A stretch of 64,000 bases of DNA, from the NCBI GenBank assembly GCA_014706295.1, contig JACSVZ010000007.1:56000975-56064974 (forward strand), given 5' to 3'. Below are positions 10,256 to 22,315 of this stretch, one piece after another. The stretch comes from Lycocorax pyrrhopterus obiensis (Eukaryota > Chordata > Aves > Passeriformes > Paradisaeidae). How positions within the stretch are numbered: position 1 is the first letter of the stretch; each line of letters opens with the position of its first letter. The translations under genes were made by a program, and so were the position numbers. The notes below the pieces were generated by a model, which saw only the letters and a program-made list of their open reading frames with translations, was not told where the DNA came from and did no database searches.

Positions 10256-13200
10256 TTTTAGAATATTTTGAGTCAGCTTTCTCCTTTTCCCTAGCTGTGA
10301 TATGCCTGTCTGGAAGGGATCACTCTATGCTCTTACCCGGTGTTCCTGATGTGATACAGGATTCAGAATATTCTCTCCATGTGTTGGTCATGTTAGGACA
10401 CACTTTTGTGGGATCAGAATAGAAATCAGTTGCTCCTTCTGTGCTTTCAGGTGAGTGTGAATCCATTCTGGACACACACAACTTTTTCTTTGTGAGCTAA
10501 CTAGGAAGATCAGCCAGACGTGAAGGCTTTTCTAAATAAGAGAATTTGTTGGTTCTGGTTAAGTTTTTTTTTAAGCTATCACAATTTGTGGTTACTGACA
10601 GCTCGAATGGTTTTAATCTTTCTATGGTAACTTTGATAGAAAGAGCAATAGCACACCAGGCTTGGAGCAGAAAAGCTTTTCTCAATAGTTAATGTTCCAG
10701 TACCTCCCCTGAAAAGTCTTTCTTGGAAAGCAACTTATCTGTATGAGTTGATCATCTACACCACAAACTTCATATTGTCCTGAATACCCACTCAGAAACA
10801 GCTCGCAGACTGGTCTGAAAAATGGTCAATGCTCAGGGTTACCTCTCCATAAACCAGCTCACTCCTCATTTTCCTTTCAAATCACTGCAGAGGCTTAGTA
10901 TTGTTTGTGCTGTAGGAGTGAAGTAAAGTACTACTGGACAGCCCCTCAGAGTAGTTTTCTTTTACTGATTTTGCTATGTTTCATAAAAAAAAGACTTTTC
11001 GTCTGGCAAACCAACTATGCCTATGAGAAAACTATGGTGGTCTTTGCCTCAGGAAAATGCTGATTAGAGTGGCTGTTTTCAGGCTGTAGGATAAAAGGAA
11101 TAGATTTGACACACACAAAAAAAGAAATCCTTGTGGCACAGCTGACGGTCTGTTTCTCAAATTCTTTGCCTTGAATTCCTGAAGCAAAGCCTGCCTCATG
11201 CTTCCCAGTCTTCTCAACTGTGATTAGTATGTTTTGAGTAGAGTAACCTTGTTTTACCTGTTTCCCTCCACTTTAGCCATTTCTGTTTGAAGAGATGGAA
11301 AGGCCCTTGCAGGGCAAGTTGAGAGCCTGACTTCGCTCTCGTGGGGACACCTTTATTTGACATTCTGCTGGAGGCATTCTGGGTATTTGCGTGTCAGAAT
11401 ACTGCAGCTACCCAAAGAGAGTGGGAAATGCTCTAGCAAAGGGCGGGGGTGGCTGTTGCTGAAGAGCAGCACTTCTTCATAGCTGCACTGGCATGGCTTT
11501 GGGTGTATCAGCCACAGCGAGGTGCAGGATGACATCCTTTCTAGCCTCTGTAGCGCTTTGTATAAACATGCAGACACACTTTAAAAGCATTTGTGCCCTT
11601 TACGGTTTCCTGAGGGGTGTCACTTTATTCTCAACCATCTGTGCCAGCCTGGACTGACCATCTGTGCCAGCCTAGATGTGCTGATGGATCTGGTTAGTTT
11701 CCCTGTTCTGCATGTTTTGGAGCCAGTTAAAGTGGAAGACTTTACTGGTTCTTACTCCAGTCTTCATTTTGAGCAACTATGAAATGTCTCTTACCTTCAT
11801 CCCTGTAACAAACAAAAAAAAGTCTCAAGTCAGGTGAGTAGTGAAAGAATTAGTCAGGGTGTGCAGGAATTTTACAGCGTTATCTATCTTTTCAAAGTTC
11901 TACTAGATGAAGATGTTAGTTTTAGGAAAGAGTTTTAAAACTTGGCTTTGTTTCATTTCAAGCTTTAAGCAGTGAACAAAAGTGTTTTTCAGTCAAGCGT
12001 ATTTTTCAAAATGAAACCTTTAAGTATGTGTCTGCTTTTTCTTACTCTCTCCTGAGGATGAGAGACTGAAAATAATGTTTTGCTTCTAGGCTCTGGGAGA
12101 GATGAGATATGTTGTTTACAAATGATTTGTGTTTCAAACTAGCTGATAGAAATGGTTTTTTGGCTCATTTAGTCAGTGCTGTATTTCATAGAAAGCTGTC
12201 CTCTGTAAACAATGACACGGATTTCATGGCTTAATGTTCTTATTTGTTATCCTCTAGCTGCTTGAAGGATGGTTGTGCATTAGGATAGATACCCAATGCA
12301 GCATGAAGAGTTGGGAGAAGAAAAGCAGGAGGGCTGGAAGAAGGTTAGAGGCTGGAAGGAGCAGGGCAGGAGGAGCACAGAACAGTGTGGCCAGCTCTTG
12401 CATGGGGTGGTGCTTCATCCGTGTAAGAAATCGGGTTTAGTGGTTACCACATCTGTTTCTCTGGCTTCAGAAGGTGAGAAAACTGCCTGTGTCTACCAAA
12501 AGACTCAAATATTATTCAGGAAAGTTTTTTTTCTAGTCCTGCAGTTCTCAGATAAACAATGGGAGGTAAGACTGGGGACTGTTTGTAAATCTTTATAATG
12601 CCTACAGAAAAAAAAACAAAAAAAAACCTGTGTGAAGGGAAGAATCTTTGGGTGAGAGGTACAAAGATTTTTCTCTTTGCCTAATTAACTCCTACTCACA
12701 AGGGCTTGTCTGTTGCTGCTGATTGTTGAGCTGCAATAGAGTTGCAATACAACACATAGGGCACCCCTAGGACTGTAAAGGAGAGCCAGAGAAATTGTCT
12801 CGTGTATTAACTGAGCAGCAAATTGGGTTTAATACTGTCCTTTTTTGTTATTATTGTATGTTCTTCCCCGCCTGCTCAGTGCAAAGTGTCAAAAATCAAA
12901 GTTTGCCTGCTGTTCCAAGGGAAAGAGATCCCCTGAGGAGCCAGCATATTGGTGGGTAAAAATATCCTGCAGTAATGATTTTACAGATGGATGAGAAACT
13001 TCTGAGGTCTATATATCATTACTGGTGACATATATCTCAAAGAGCAGACCTTTATGTCTAAAAGGAAGTCAGCTGATCTGATCAGGATAAAACAATTTCT
13101 TTTAGGACTAATATGTGAGTAAATTCTAGAAATGTGTGATTTCATAGACACCAGATATTTAAGGACAGTCTAAGGTGGTAAATGTCTGCAGTGGTCTCCA

Positions 13201-16189
13201 GTATCTCCACAGTGTGTTAGAACAAACCCACAACATTGTAAAAAAGCTCAGTGAAAAGAACAAATACACTTGAGTAGTCTCCTTCAATAGCATTTGTCCT
13301 GTGCACATAGTAATTCCCAACTATTTTGCAGTTCAGTCCAGAAGTCTGCTTTTTTTCCAAGAGGAAAGTGAGCCATTCTACAGGTGATCCAGACAACGTG
13401 AAAAATAAATAAATGTTAGCTCTCCATTCTGCGATTGATGTGTCTTTTGTTTAATATAGCCAGCACCTCAGCCTCTTCCCCTCCTTTTGTTTTAGTGTCC
13501 TACACATTTGGGCCTTGACTTGTAGCCAATTCATAGACTTTTCTTGGTATTCCTTTCTGAACAGGTGATAACTAGGTGCAGTTGTATTTTATCTCAGGAC
13601 AGGGCATAAACCCCAAATTATGCAGGTGAGAGTGAAAGACAATGTCCTTTTTTTCCTTATGAATATGGGTAAGACATTTATGCTTTGCTTCTGTGCTACA
13701 TTTGCTGCCATCAGCTGTGACACTCAGAAGTGGCAGCAATCTGCAAAGGGCTTAAATCTTCTGAATCTTTCTTTGAAGAGGTGCAGCCAAGAAGTAGAAA
13801 TGGAAACAGTATCTTTGTCCCCAGCTTTGTTAGGCCTGGTTCTTTTGAAAACACACAACTGGCCTCAGGGTGGATTGATTAGACAGCAGCAACTGCCAGC
13901 ACTGTGCAAGAAATAAATACTTCCCTCTTTCACCATGCTCCCTACTAGTCATTGCATGATGGCTTTGGGTTTTGGCAGGATCAAACTGGATTAAAAAATT
14001 GAATCCCAGCACGACTTACCTGTCATTAAGCTCCCACGTATGGAGTATGTGTACAAACTTGCATATACTGCTGCATTGTAACTTTTGGTTAGGTGTAATA
14101 CTGTTTCATCATGGCAAATCCTGCCACTAAAAGCTGTTTGTCCTGCCTTAACCTTTCATCTGGATTCCAGGAGTGCTGACTACCTGGACATGAAGCCCTC
14201 TGTGCTTGGAGAAGCTCCAGCTGGGATAGAGTGTGACAGAGTATCTCCACAGTTTGTTCTGTGTCTGTCAAGCTTTGTCCTCTGTTCCTTGCAGTGATTT
14301 ACTATCAATTGTCAGACTAAGCTGAGATCCCAGGCTACTGCAGGAACGTGTGGGCTTGTCCAAGCAGTGAGAGGAAAACCTCAACCCACCCAACAGCAGC
14401 ACTCAGCTATGTGCAGAACAAAACTGCTGCAGCAGCACAGGGACTCCAGAGCCCAACTTGGCAGCACAGCCTTGGATGTGGCAGCTTGGAAAAGGAGAGG
14501 GATGCTGGGGGGCTCTTCCCAGAGAGCATCTTTCTCCCAGCAGGCTTTTGAATGAGGACAGGTAAGGCTGAGAAACACAACCTGTACCCCCGTGTTGAGC
14601 TGCCTGGTGCTCTTTCCTCCGCTCTCTTTACGGCTTTTCATTACTGAGAAGGGGAAGGTAGCAAAGCTTTGAACATTGTTTTTAGTAAGGCAACTTGGTT
14701 AACCTATTAAAAGTAGCCAAGAGGCCTCAGAAAATGTTAATGATTCTTTAAGAAATAAGTAGGAGCTATGTAATTTAAAGACAAATACTTCTTGTGGATA
14801 GAAAATTGGAAGAAAATTATTCTAAATTACTTTTTATTTTACATTATTACAATTGCAATAGGATGAAAGTGATCACACACTCTCTTGTATGTTTGAATAG
14901 CTAACACACACACATATATATATAACTTCTTTTTTCTCATATAGATATTTTATATTGACAGATACCGAAATACCATACCTTTTGCAGTTGATTACATTTT
15001 GAACTGCTACAATTGTAATACAAGCTTTAGTATTTGCTGGTGGTGTGTATTCTGGGCTTTTGTTATTTTGTTTTCTTCCTCTGGGGAAAAACTCAGCTGG
15101 AATCAAATTATTATGTCTTACACTTTTATTGCAAGTTTTTAGTTCTCATGGTTGTGATTTGCATTAAAACCCTGTGATAGATGTTAGGTTACTTATCTCT
15201 TGCAGAGCTTATAATTGCTTGAACATTTTGTGGTTATAGGATTTACTTAAAATTTTAGGATTTATTTAATTATATTTTCTTACATTGTTTTACTCAAGTG
15301 TAATAGTTTAAATCACGATCCCCTTCTGATTTGTTCTGTAAGATGCAGATGTTTTTCTGTTTCTTCTTTCCCTGACGAAGACACAGTTGTAGGTTTTGAG
15401 GGCAGGTGTCCCCTTGATAACCTACACAGCCATGTCAGCACCCCCGTGGTGTCACCAGGTACTGATCTGTTCTGTACGATTTCTCTTAAACTTGCACTGA
15501 ATTCCAACAGCTGCCAGCGGCTCCTTGTGCAGAACTGCTCTTTAATCTGATTAGAGGCTTAAAATAAAACATAATCCCTCCTCCAACCTTCGCAGCAGAA
15601 GTTTCATCTCCAAGCCACAGGGTGGCAGCGCGATGTTGGTTTTGTGTCTATTGTTACCCAAATTCTTGGGGATTTTTTCTCAAGTCCTCAAAGCTCGATT
15701 GATACTGTAATAATTGGGCTGCAGATTTGAGGAGGAAGTGTGTTTTAAAATATTCCCCTCATAAATCTGTAGGTCAAAACCAAATGTTCCCAAAACAGGT
15801 TTTTTTAATTTATTTTTAATCCCAAATATTTTGTACCATTCATAAAATGTGGCCTGAAATTCAGAAGAGACCATTTTGCTGCCTGCAGACAAGAGCAAAA
15901 TGTAAATCAAATTCAAAAGCATAAATGGATCACATTATTTTTTTCTTTGAATTCTAACGTAGCAATATGACAAATAAGGTTGTTTATGTGCCAACATGTA
16001 AGTTGTGTCACTTTTTTATTAAAAAAGAAAGCCCAACAACAAAAAACAACCCCCACCAAAAAAAACCCCAAACTGAACATTCCTATTACATAATTTTTTT
16101 GCATTTAATTAACATATCCTACTCAAGTTCCTTCTCATAAAGACATGCAAGAGTACAGCGATGTCCATGGCAAGAGCAGGACTCTAAGT
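10256..16189. other. Intergenic, no gene recognised
   Basis: Unique AT-moderate sequence. Small features only: a 17-base direct duplication (ACCATCTGTGCCAGCCT at 11634-11650 and again near 11658-11674), A-rich runs near 12608-12626, and a compound microsatellite at 14904-14923, (AC)5 followed by (AT)5. Open frames (for example 12296-12598 +, 13620-13916 +, 14381-14641 -) have no domain or splice context and are treated as chance. Confidence 0.5.
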
Positions 16190-16500
16190 CTGGACAAGGA
16201 AATGTATAGTGGGGTGCTGACTGGCAGTGACACCTGAGGGATGGTCCTGGTGGTGGTGGAGAGAAGGTGAGAATTGTGCCAGTCTTTGAGGAGAACAATT
16301 TAGGGGATGATGGGCTGGTCAGTCTGATCTCAGTCCACAGGAAGATTATAGTGTGAATCCTCACAAAAGCTGTGTCTGGCTCTACACCCAGGCACATGAA
16401 GGGTGAGAACACAATTGGGAATAGTCACACAGATTTATCAAGGACCTTTTACATCTGACCAACCTCACTGGCTTTTCTGATGAGATGAGCAGCAGAGGAT
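16190..16500 (+). repeat. Highly decayed CR1-like reverse-transcriptase fragment
   Basis: Despite many substitutions, the order of blocks resembles the avian CR1 reverse transcriptase: a GATGATGGGCTGGTCAGTCT segment near 16297 (the family's D-D-W-R-x-V-S-L-T region), an AGGAAGATTATAG block, GGCACATGAAG, and near 16456 CTGACCAACCTCACTGGC (the L-T-N-L-x-x-F block). No 3' tail is present and the frame is broken repeatedly. Assignment is by pattern only. Confidence 0.5.
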
Positions 16501-19018
16501 GAGAGGAATGAAGGTGTCCTCACCAGGGGAAAGGCAAACCTTGTTGGGCTGCAAGAGCAAGGACAGCACAGACCCCTTGTGCCAGAGATCCAGAGCTGCT
16601 ACTGCTGCTCACGAGGCCCTGGAGACCCTACAGTGCAGAGAAACAAGGGAACAAGAAGCTTGGCAACTTCCAAGTCACACATGGGGCACGTGTTCTCTTC
16701 AGAGTCTACCAAAAGCACAAGGATTTCATGATTTTTTGAGAACTGCAAGGCTGTGTATCGAGGTGTGGTACTTTTGGATACACTTAGGAGTTTATAGTAC
16801 TGGTGAAACTTTTCAGCACTCTAAGATCTGCTGCCTTTTTCTGTTCTCTTGAGCATTGATTGCTGCTGGCAGAATGAGGAACTGGTACAAGGCCATGTGG
16901 CCTGAGTATGTCCACTCTTACATCCTGTTTACTCTGCTAGAACTACTGATATGATCAAACTTACTCATATCCTTAGGTGTTTCGGTGGGATGTGCTGTAG
17001 AGTGCAGCACTCTGCAGAATATTGATTCCTGAGCCTAAAGAAATGATTCAATTTTCAACCAAGTAGTTTACATACAGAATTTAATACACTTTTATGTATC
17101 TTGTCCCAGCGAGTTTCATTTTTGGAGCTTGGTTCTCCCACGCTTTCTTGCACTGAGTAATACCTCCCCAAATGAGTAATCTGATTGTTCTGATTTCGCT
17201 TTCCATGATAGCAAGATTATTTACTGCCTCAAAATAGATTTTGAAGTATTTTTAAATGCAGCTAAACAAGCTTAGAAACCTGGGACTGCGATCAGTTTGG
17301 ATGACCAGTATAAGGAGTTAAAGTACTGTAAAATGTAAGGTTGAAAATATGTAGTCAATGTGCAGATTTTCATGGTCTCCTCCCAAAAGTGTTAAAAAAG
17401 AAAGCCAGCTTGAATATTTCCTTCATAAATTGTTTCCTCTTCTGCTAAGTGGTTTAACTCCAGGTCGTTCTGAAAGTCCTCACTTCTCTGAAAATGAAAG
17501 AACTTTGGTCTCAGTTGGGTGTAGTCGCCTGTACTGCTGCTTACAGAGCTGGTTTGAAGAAATTTGTGTACTTAGATGGGTCACAGGAGCTTTCTTGCTC
17601 AGCTAGGGCATGGAGTAAAGAAGTACTATAGAAAACTGCTTTGTGAGTTTGGATCAGCACTGCTGAACACTAACTTCTGCAAGTCCTGAAAATACTTTTT
17701 GTTCCTCACCTATCTCACACTGGAGTGTGCTGTCTCTGTGAGACCAAGAACTAGAAGTTATTGAACATCGAGTTAGAGGGACTTTCTTTCTACACTGCTA
17801 TGAGACTTCACTCTCTGTTTACTCTGTGCCCTCTCCTGTACCCCCCTGTTGTGTTTGGGATCACTGCTAGAACAGTTTTTCTTACATCTTGCACTGACTT
17901 TGTCCCTTCTGTGCTGATGCTGCTGCTAAGGACACAGTGAGAGCCTGTGCACTTCTCTTCCCCTTAGCACTAACAAGTCTCCCATTTGTGAACTGCAGTG
18001 CTGTCCTTGTTCTGCTGAAGAAATCATCAGCGCTCGTGATGCTGTCCCTTCATTGCTGCTGCTGCTTGTAATCTACTGCAAAACAACATGATTTGAGGTT
18101 CTTTCACCTTTTCCTTAGAGCCAGGCATTGTGGCAAGCGCAGCTTCACGTGCAGGAGTTGTGGCTCTGAGCTGTACCTCAAATGTCTGTGGTATTAATTC
18201 CACACATGGTCGCTTCTGCCCAAGTGAAATGAAAACTTCCACCGTAATGAGTGTTGCCAGAAATGAGAGTACCCTTTAAAGTTCAGTGGCATACATCACT
18301 TGGACATGAAAACTAGTTCAAACCTCAACACTTGTTCTCTGTATCTTCTCAAGAATTTCAGTTCTTGTGAGGCCTTTAACTTAGAATATTTTCTTAGTTT
18401 GCTTAACTCCTGCTACCATCTGTTGTTCAGTAACAACTCGGAGCCAAGGCGGCTGATGGAGATCTGAGTTCTCCTAGATCAGCACTTGGCACCACGAGCT
18501 TTTTCACAACCCAACAAGCAGTTCCAACAGCTGCATGCATGAATCACTTAAGTTATAGTACCCTGCAGCACCCTGCAAGAATGGGTTTTGACAATCTGGT
18601 CAGATGCCACACAAGCAAAAGTGCGATGAACTGAGCTCCTTGGAAGGTGTGACATAAATTTAAGATGATTATTTTGATACGTATTTTAATGTAACATGCT
18701 CCATGGTTTCATTACTGTTCAGAAAGTTTTGGGACTACCTAGATTGCATGTAAGAGTTTATAATTACTGAAAAAATTCAGTGGGCTAGGGGGTGTGTGTG
18801 TTTATTTGTTGTAGCAAACTATTCTGACACATTCCCTGTGGCATTTCATATTACTGAGAGACAGTTTGCCCCAGCAGTAGAACAGTTCTTCACGTGCTTT
18901 CAAGTCAGTCTATATTTAAACCTGTCTCCAGCAGTATTTTATTTCAGTTGTTTTACTCTGGTTTGCCTAGCTGTAGATGCATTCTTGATTATGATCTGTG
19001 TTTATTGAAAATTTGCTG
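16501..19018. other. Intergenic, no gene recognised
   Basis: No supported gene. A + strand segment near 18135-18200 reads as a short cysteine-rich string (HCGKRSFTCRSCG, then LYLKC) before a stop. It vaguely recalls the C-terminal zinc-binding part of piggyBac-type transposases but is too short to call. Confidence 0.45.
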
Positions 19019-19200
19019 TCACAGAACTACAGAATCATTTAGGTTGTAAAAAACATCTAAGATCATCAAATCCAACCATTAACCCAGCACTGCAGTCCAG
19101 CACTAAACCCTGTCCCCAAGTGCCACATCTACTCAGCTTTTAACACCCCCAGGAGAGTGAGTGACTCCACCATTCCCTGGGCAGCCTGTCCCCGTGTTCA
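19019..19200 (-). repeat. CR1 LINE 3' fragment
   Basis: Reads on the + strand as the complement of a CR1 3' part: TCACAGAACTACAGAATCAT tail, AGATCATCAAATCCAACC, CCCTGTCCCCAAGTGCCAC, then GACTCCACCATTCCCTGGGC. This wording (AAGTGCCACATCTAC, CACCACC/CCTGGGCAGCC) fits a different CR1 subfamily from the copies around SIVA1. Confidence 0.85.
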
Positions 19201-22200
19201 CGTCCTGCTCTTCCACAAACGCTGCAGAACATCCTTTCATTCAGAGTTTGGCACTGCAAGGGCACCTCTTAAAGCTTTGCAGAAGGCTTGTGTGGATTCC
19301 TGGTTGGTTTCATAGCAGGCAGCTGACTGCACCAACACCAAGGGCCCAGTGTCAATCAGCCTGGTGTCACTGGGCAAACTGGGCTGCACAGCTGAGGATC
19401 TGCCCCTATGTGTCATTTGTGTTATGCTCTAGTGGTGTCATTACTTGTTTAATGATAACCAGTGCTTTGGCTCAGTGTTTAACACGAGGCCATTTACAAA
19501 GAATTTATGGAGTCCATATGTTTGGATTTCACTTAGCTGCCCAAATAAGGGGGGAGGGAGCAGAATGGAGGTTGATTTTATTTTGAACCTGCATCTGCAG
19601 ACTAGCTGGAGCCAAGCAGGGTAACTATAGGATGGGACAGTATCATCCAGGAATAGGGTGTTAAAACTTCTTGGGCAACTTCCACAGAGCTGCCTGGCAG
19701 GAATTCCCCCTCAGTTCCTCTTAGAAAATTAGATCAGTGGGTACCCAGGGGACAATGTGGACTGGGTGCCAGAGAGGGGAAGCTTTCCATGGTTCTGCAG
19801 TAGGATGGGAAAAGACATGATTAAGTCTTGAGTTGCAAGAGTTTTATCAATATTGTTGAGTTGTTACAAGCCTTTCACACCACTAGAAAAGTGGATAAAT
19901 TGGTCTCAGGATATACAGGCTGCAGACTGAGGCAGTGAACTTGAGGATGCTGAAGTAGCTTGATTTTAGTTTCCCACATTTTAAAGAGTTCTTAAGCGTT
20001 TGTAAGAGTTTTAAAGAGAAGATGTAAATATTTTCCGTCAGCAATTTTCAGTTAGTGTCTTATCAGGTACTTAACTTTACATTTATAGAGAACTCTAGAT
20101 AGGTTAAACTTGATAGTTCATACCACAAAGCGAAGCGAGATAAAGGGCAGACAAATTTTCGGGTTTTTTTCCCCAGGGTTTTTACATTTATCAGCTGGAA
20201 ATCCACACAAATTTAGGTATGCCCTGTAACAGAAATGGATGCCAGACAGTAAGGGGTAACCAGATATTTTTTTAAAGCAATCAATTCCCTTCTAACTCTA
20301 CTAAAGGAGCAAGAGTGAGACAAAAGGCACTGGGCACTTATCTCCTCCTCTTACCTGTAGCAGAATTGATATTAAAAATATCAACAGGAATAGGAAATCA
20401 CTTTAAAACTCAATGGGAGACTTGTTTTTTCCCTTGTTTAGGCCAGTATTTCATGCCAAAATACATTAGTCAAGAGTCTACATGAAACTTGAGGACATGG
20501 CTCTGTACAGACAGTGTAAGTGTTCCTATGGATTTGGGTCAGATGAAGTCTCCACAGTGACCCAAGGAGCATCCAGCACGAGGAAAATAATTACTTAAAA
20601 ATATATTCTGTCAGTTGATAACACACCCTCTAGAAGGGACTGCAGAAGATGAGAAACAGGGAAAGGCGTAGAAAAAGAATGAAGGCGAGGCAGGAGGAAG
20701 GAATCCATTGTTTCCTGTCTGCTGGGAAGGGACAGGAGAATGATGTCATAAGGCAAAAGGCAAATAAAGAGAACTGGAATTCTGAAAAAACAGACTGGAA
20801 AAAGGGAAAAGGGACTCAGTAGTGCAGGCTGGTCTCTACAGGTACCACCCAGCAATCTGCATCCAACCTCCGTGCAGCGGGGAACTGAAAGACCACCTCC
20901 ATGTGCCAGCTTTTTTCCTGCTCCCAGGAGAGGAGATCTGCTCAGCAGAAGACAGATGGCACTGCCATTGCCTGTGCTCCTGTGGGGGCTTCTTCCAGAT
21001 GGGGAGTTGGAAGCTTCTTTGTGCTGCTCCAGCCTTCCTGTGCAGCAGCCCTCAGGTGCTCGGGGCTCCACCAGCCTGCAGGCCCAGATCTGGTGCTGCT
21101 CAGACGTGTGCAGCTCAGCACCGAGAAAACTGCAGCTGAACCCGTTAGGAAAATAAATGGATTTATATCCAGGGTTTTCTGCCCGTTTGAGGTGTCCTTG
21201 TTGACTTCTCCTTTCTTGTAACATGCACCTGTGTTTTCTTACTGTTGAGAGATTGCTAATAAAAGCTGAGTTACTGTCAGTGATCTGAAAAGAAAGCTGA
21301 CACGACTGTTCTGCACAGGGGAAGCCCAGACAGCCCTGTGCCACTCACACACTGACCACCAGCCAAACTCAGTGCTTTCCTGCATTGCTTGGATGCCTCT
21401 CCTACCTCAAACAAGGCACAGCTATGACAGGTTTCTCAAAGTTACCTGAAAAACCACTAGGCAGTCCAGGAAGCATCGCCCTCATTACAACTCAATTTGC
21501 TGCTTACAGGAATTTAAAAAAAGAGATCATTTTAAATACCATTAGCCACCTTTGATCTCCACTTCCTTTGCATTGAGCAAGTCATCACAGAAAGTAAAAC
21601 TTTGCAAAGGTAACCTGATTCTAAGTTTTACAATCAAGTAAAGGGAGATACTAAGTTTAATCCCTTTATCTTAGTTACACATTAAATTTATGACCTCACC
21701 TGCGCAAATAAGTACATTTTGTTCCGCTTTCTTCCACTTCCCTTCCTCTGCAACTTTCCAGTCTGCAGTTACTCCAAGAGACTGTTCTGTCTGTTTTTAC
21801 TCAGTTTCATTTTACATGCTTTACTGGATGGTCACCAAGTATTCCTGTCTTCCTGTTTAGTTTCATTTCTCCCAATAATATCATAGTAAGGAACAATCAC
21901 AGCAGCTAAACACACCACACAGAAAACTTACTATGTGCTGCAACCATCTAAATAGTATCACTCCATTTTTTGTTCTTGAAGTTCATTGAAGGGCTTATGT
22001 TTTGATCTTTCTGCACATCCATAAAGCCTTTAACAGTCACTGGAGCAATTTATCAAATATGCGAGAAAAGTTCATTAGCTATTTAGAAAAAAAAAAATCA
22101 CTCAAATGCTGTATTGACTCCAGCCCTGTGTGTGGGAGAAGGTGTTGGAATTGTTCTCCAAAGTCAGATCTGTGCCCCACTAAATTAAAATAAAAACCCA

Positions 22201-22248
22201 ATTTCACAGTAAGGAGCCTCTAAAGCACAGCAAGTCCTAATGCAGAGA
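19201..22248. other. Intergenic, no supported gene; one long - strand open frame
   Basis: An uninterrupted - strand frame at 20595-21344 (249 codons) lies in a locally GC-richer patch (20820-21130). It is rich in Ser, Leu, Cys and Pro, shows no domain I recognise, and the + strand is also open in parts, as expected from skewed composition. It is not called as a gene. A short perfect inverted repeat lies at 20366-20384 (TTGATATT, 3-base loop, AATATCAA). Confidence 0.45.
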
Positions 22249-22315
22249 AGGATCACAGAATCACAGAATAAGCTGATTGGAAGGACCCACAAGGATCATC
22301 GAGTCCAGCATGTTT
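22249..22315 (-). repeat. CR1 LINE 3' terminal fragment
   Basis: The + strand shows TCACAGAATCACAGAATAAG, then GGAAGGACCCACAAGGATCATCG and AGTCCAGC, the complement of the CR1 3' terminus. About 65 bases remain recognisable; the continuation to about 22370 (CTCTCAGGCACTC) may be a further decayed part. Confidence 0.82.

Noticed and set aside
14904..14923. Compound (AC)/(AT) microsatellite as a functional Z-DNA element
   Set aside because: Only ten dinucleotide units; ordinary simple repeat.
18130..18200. Cysteine-rich string on the + strand resembling a transposase or zinc-finger end
   Set aside because: Only about 20 codons before a stop, no upstream transposase motifs, no inverted repeats found. 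Chance resemblance is likely.
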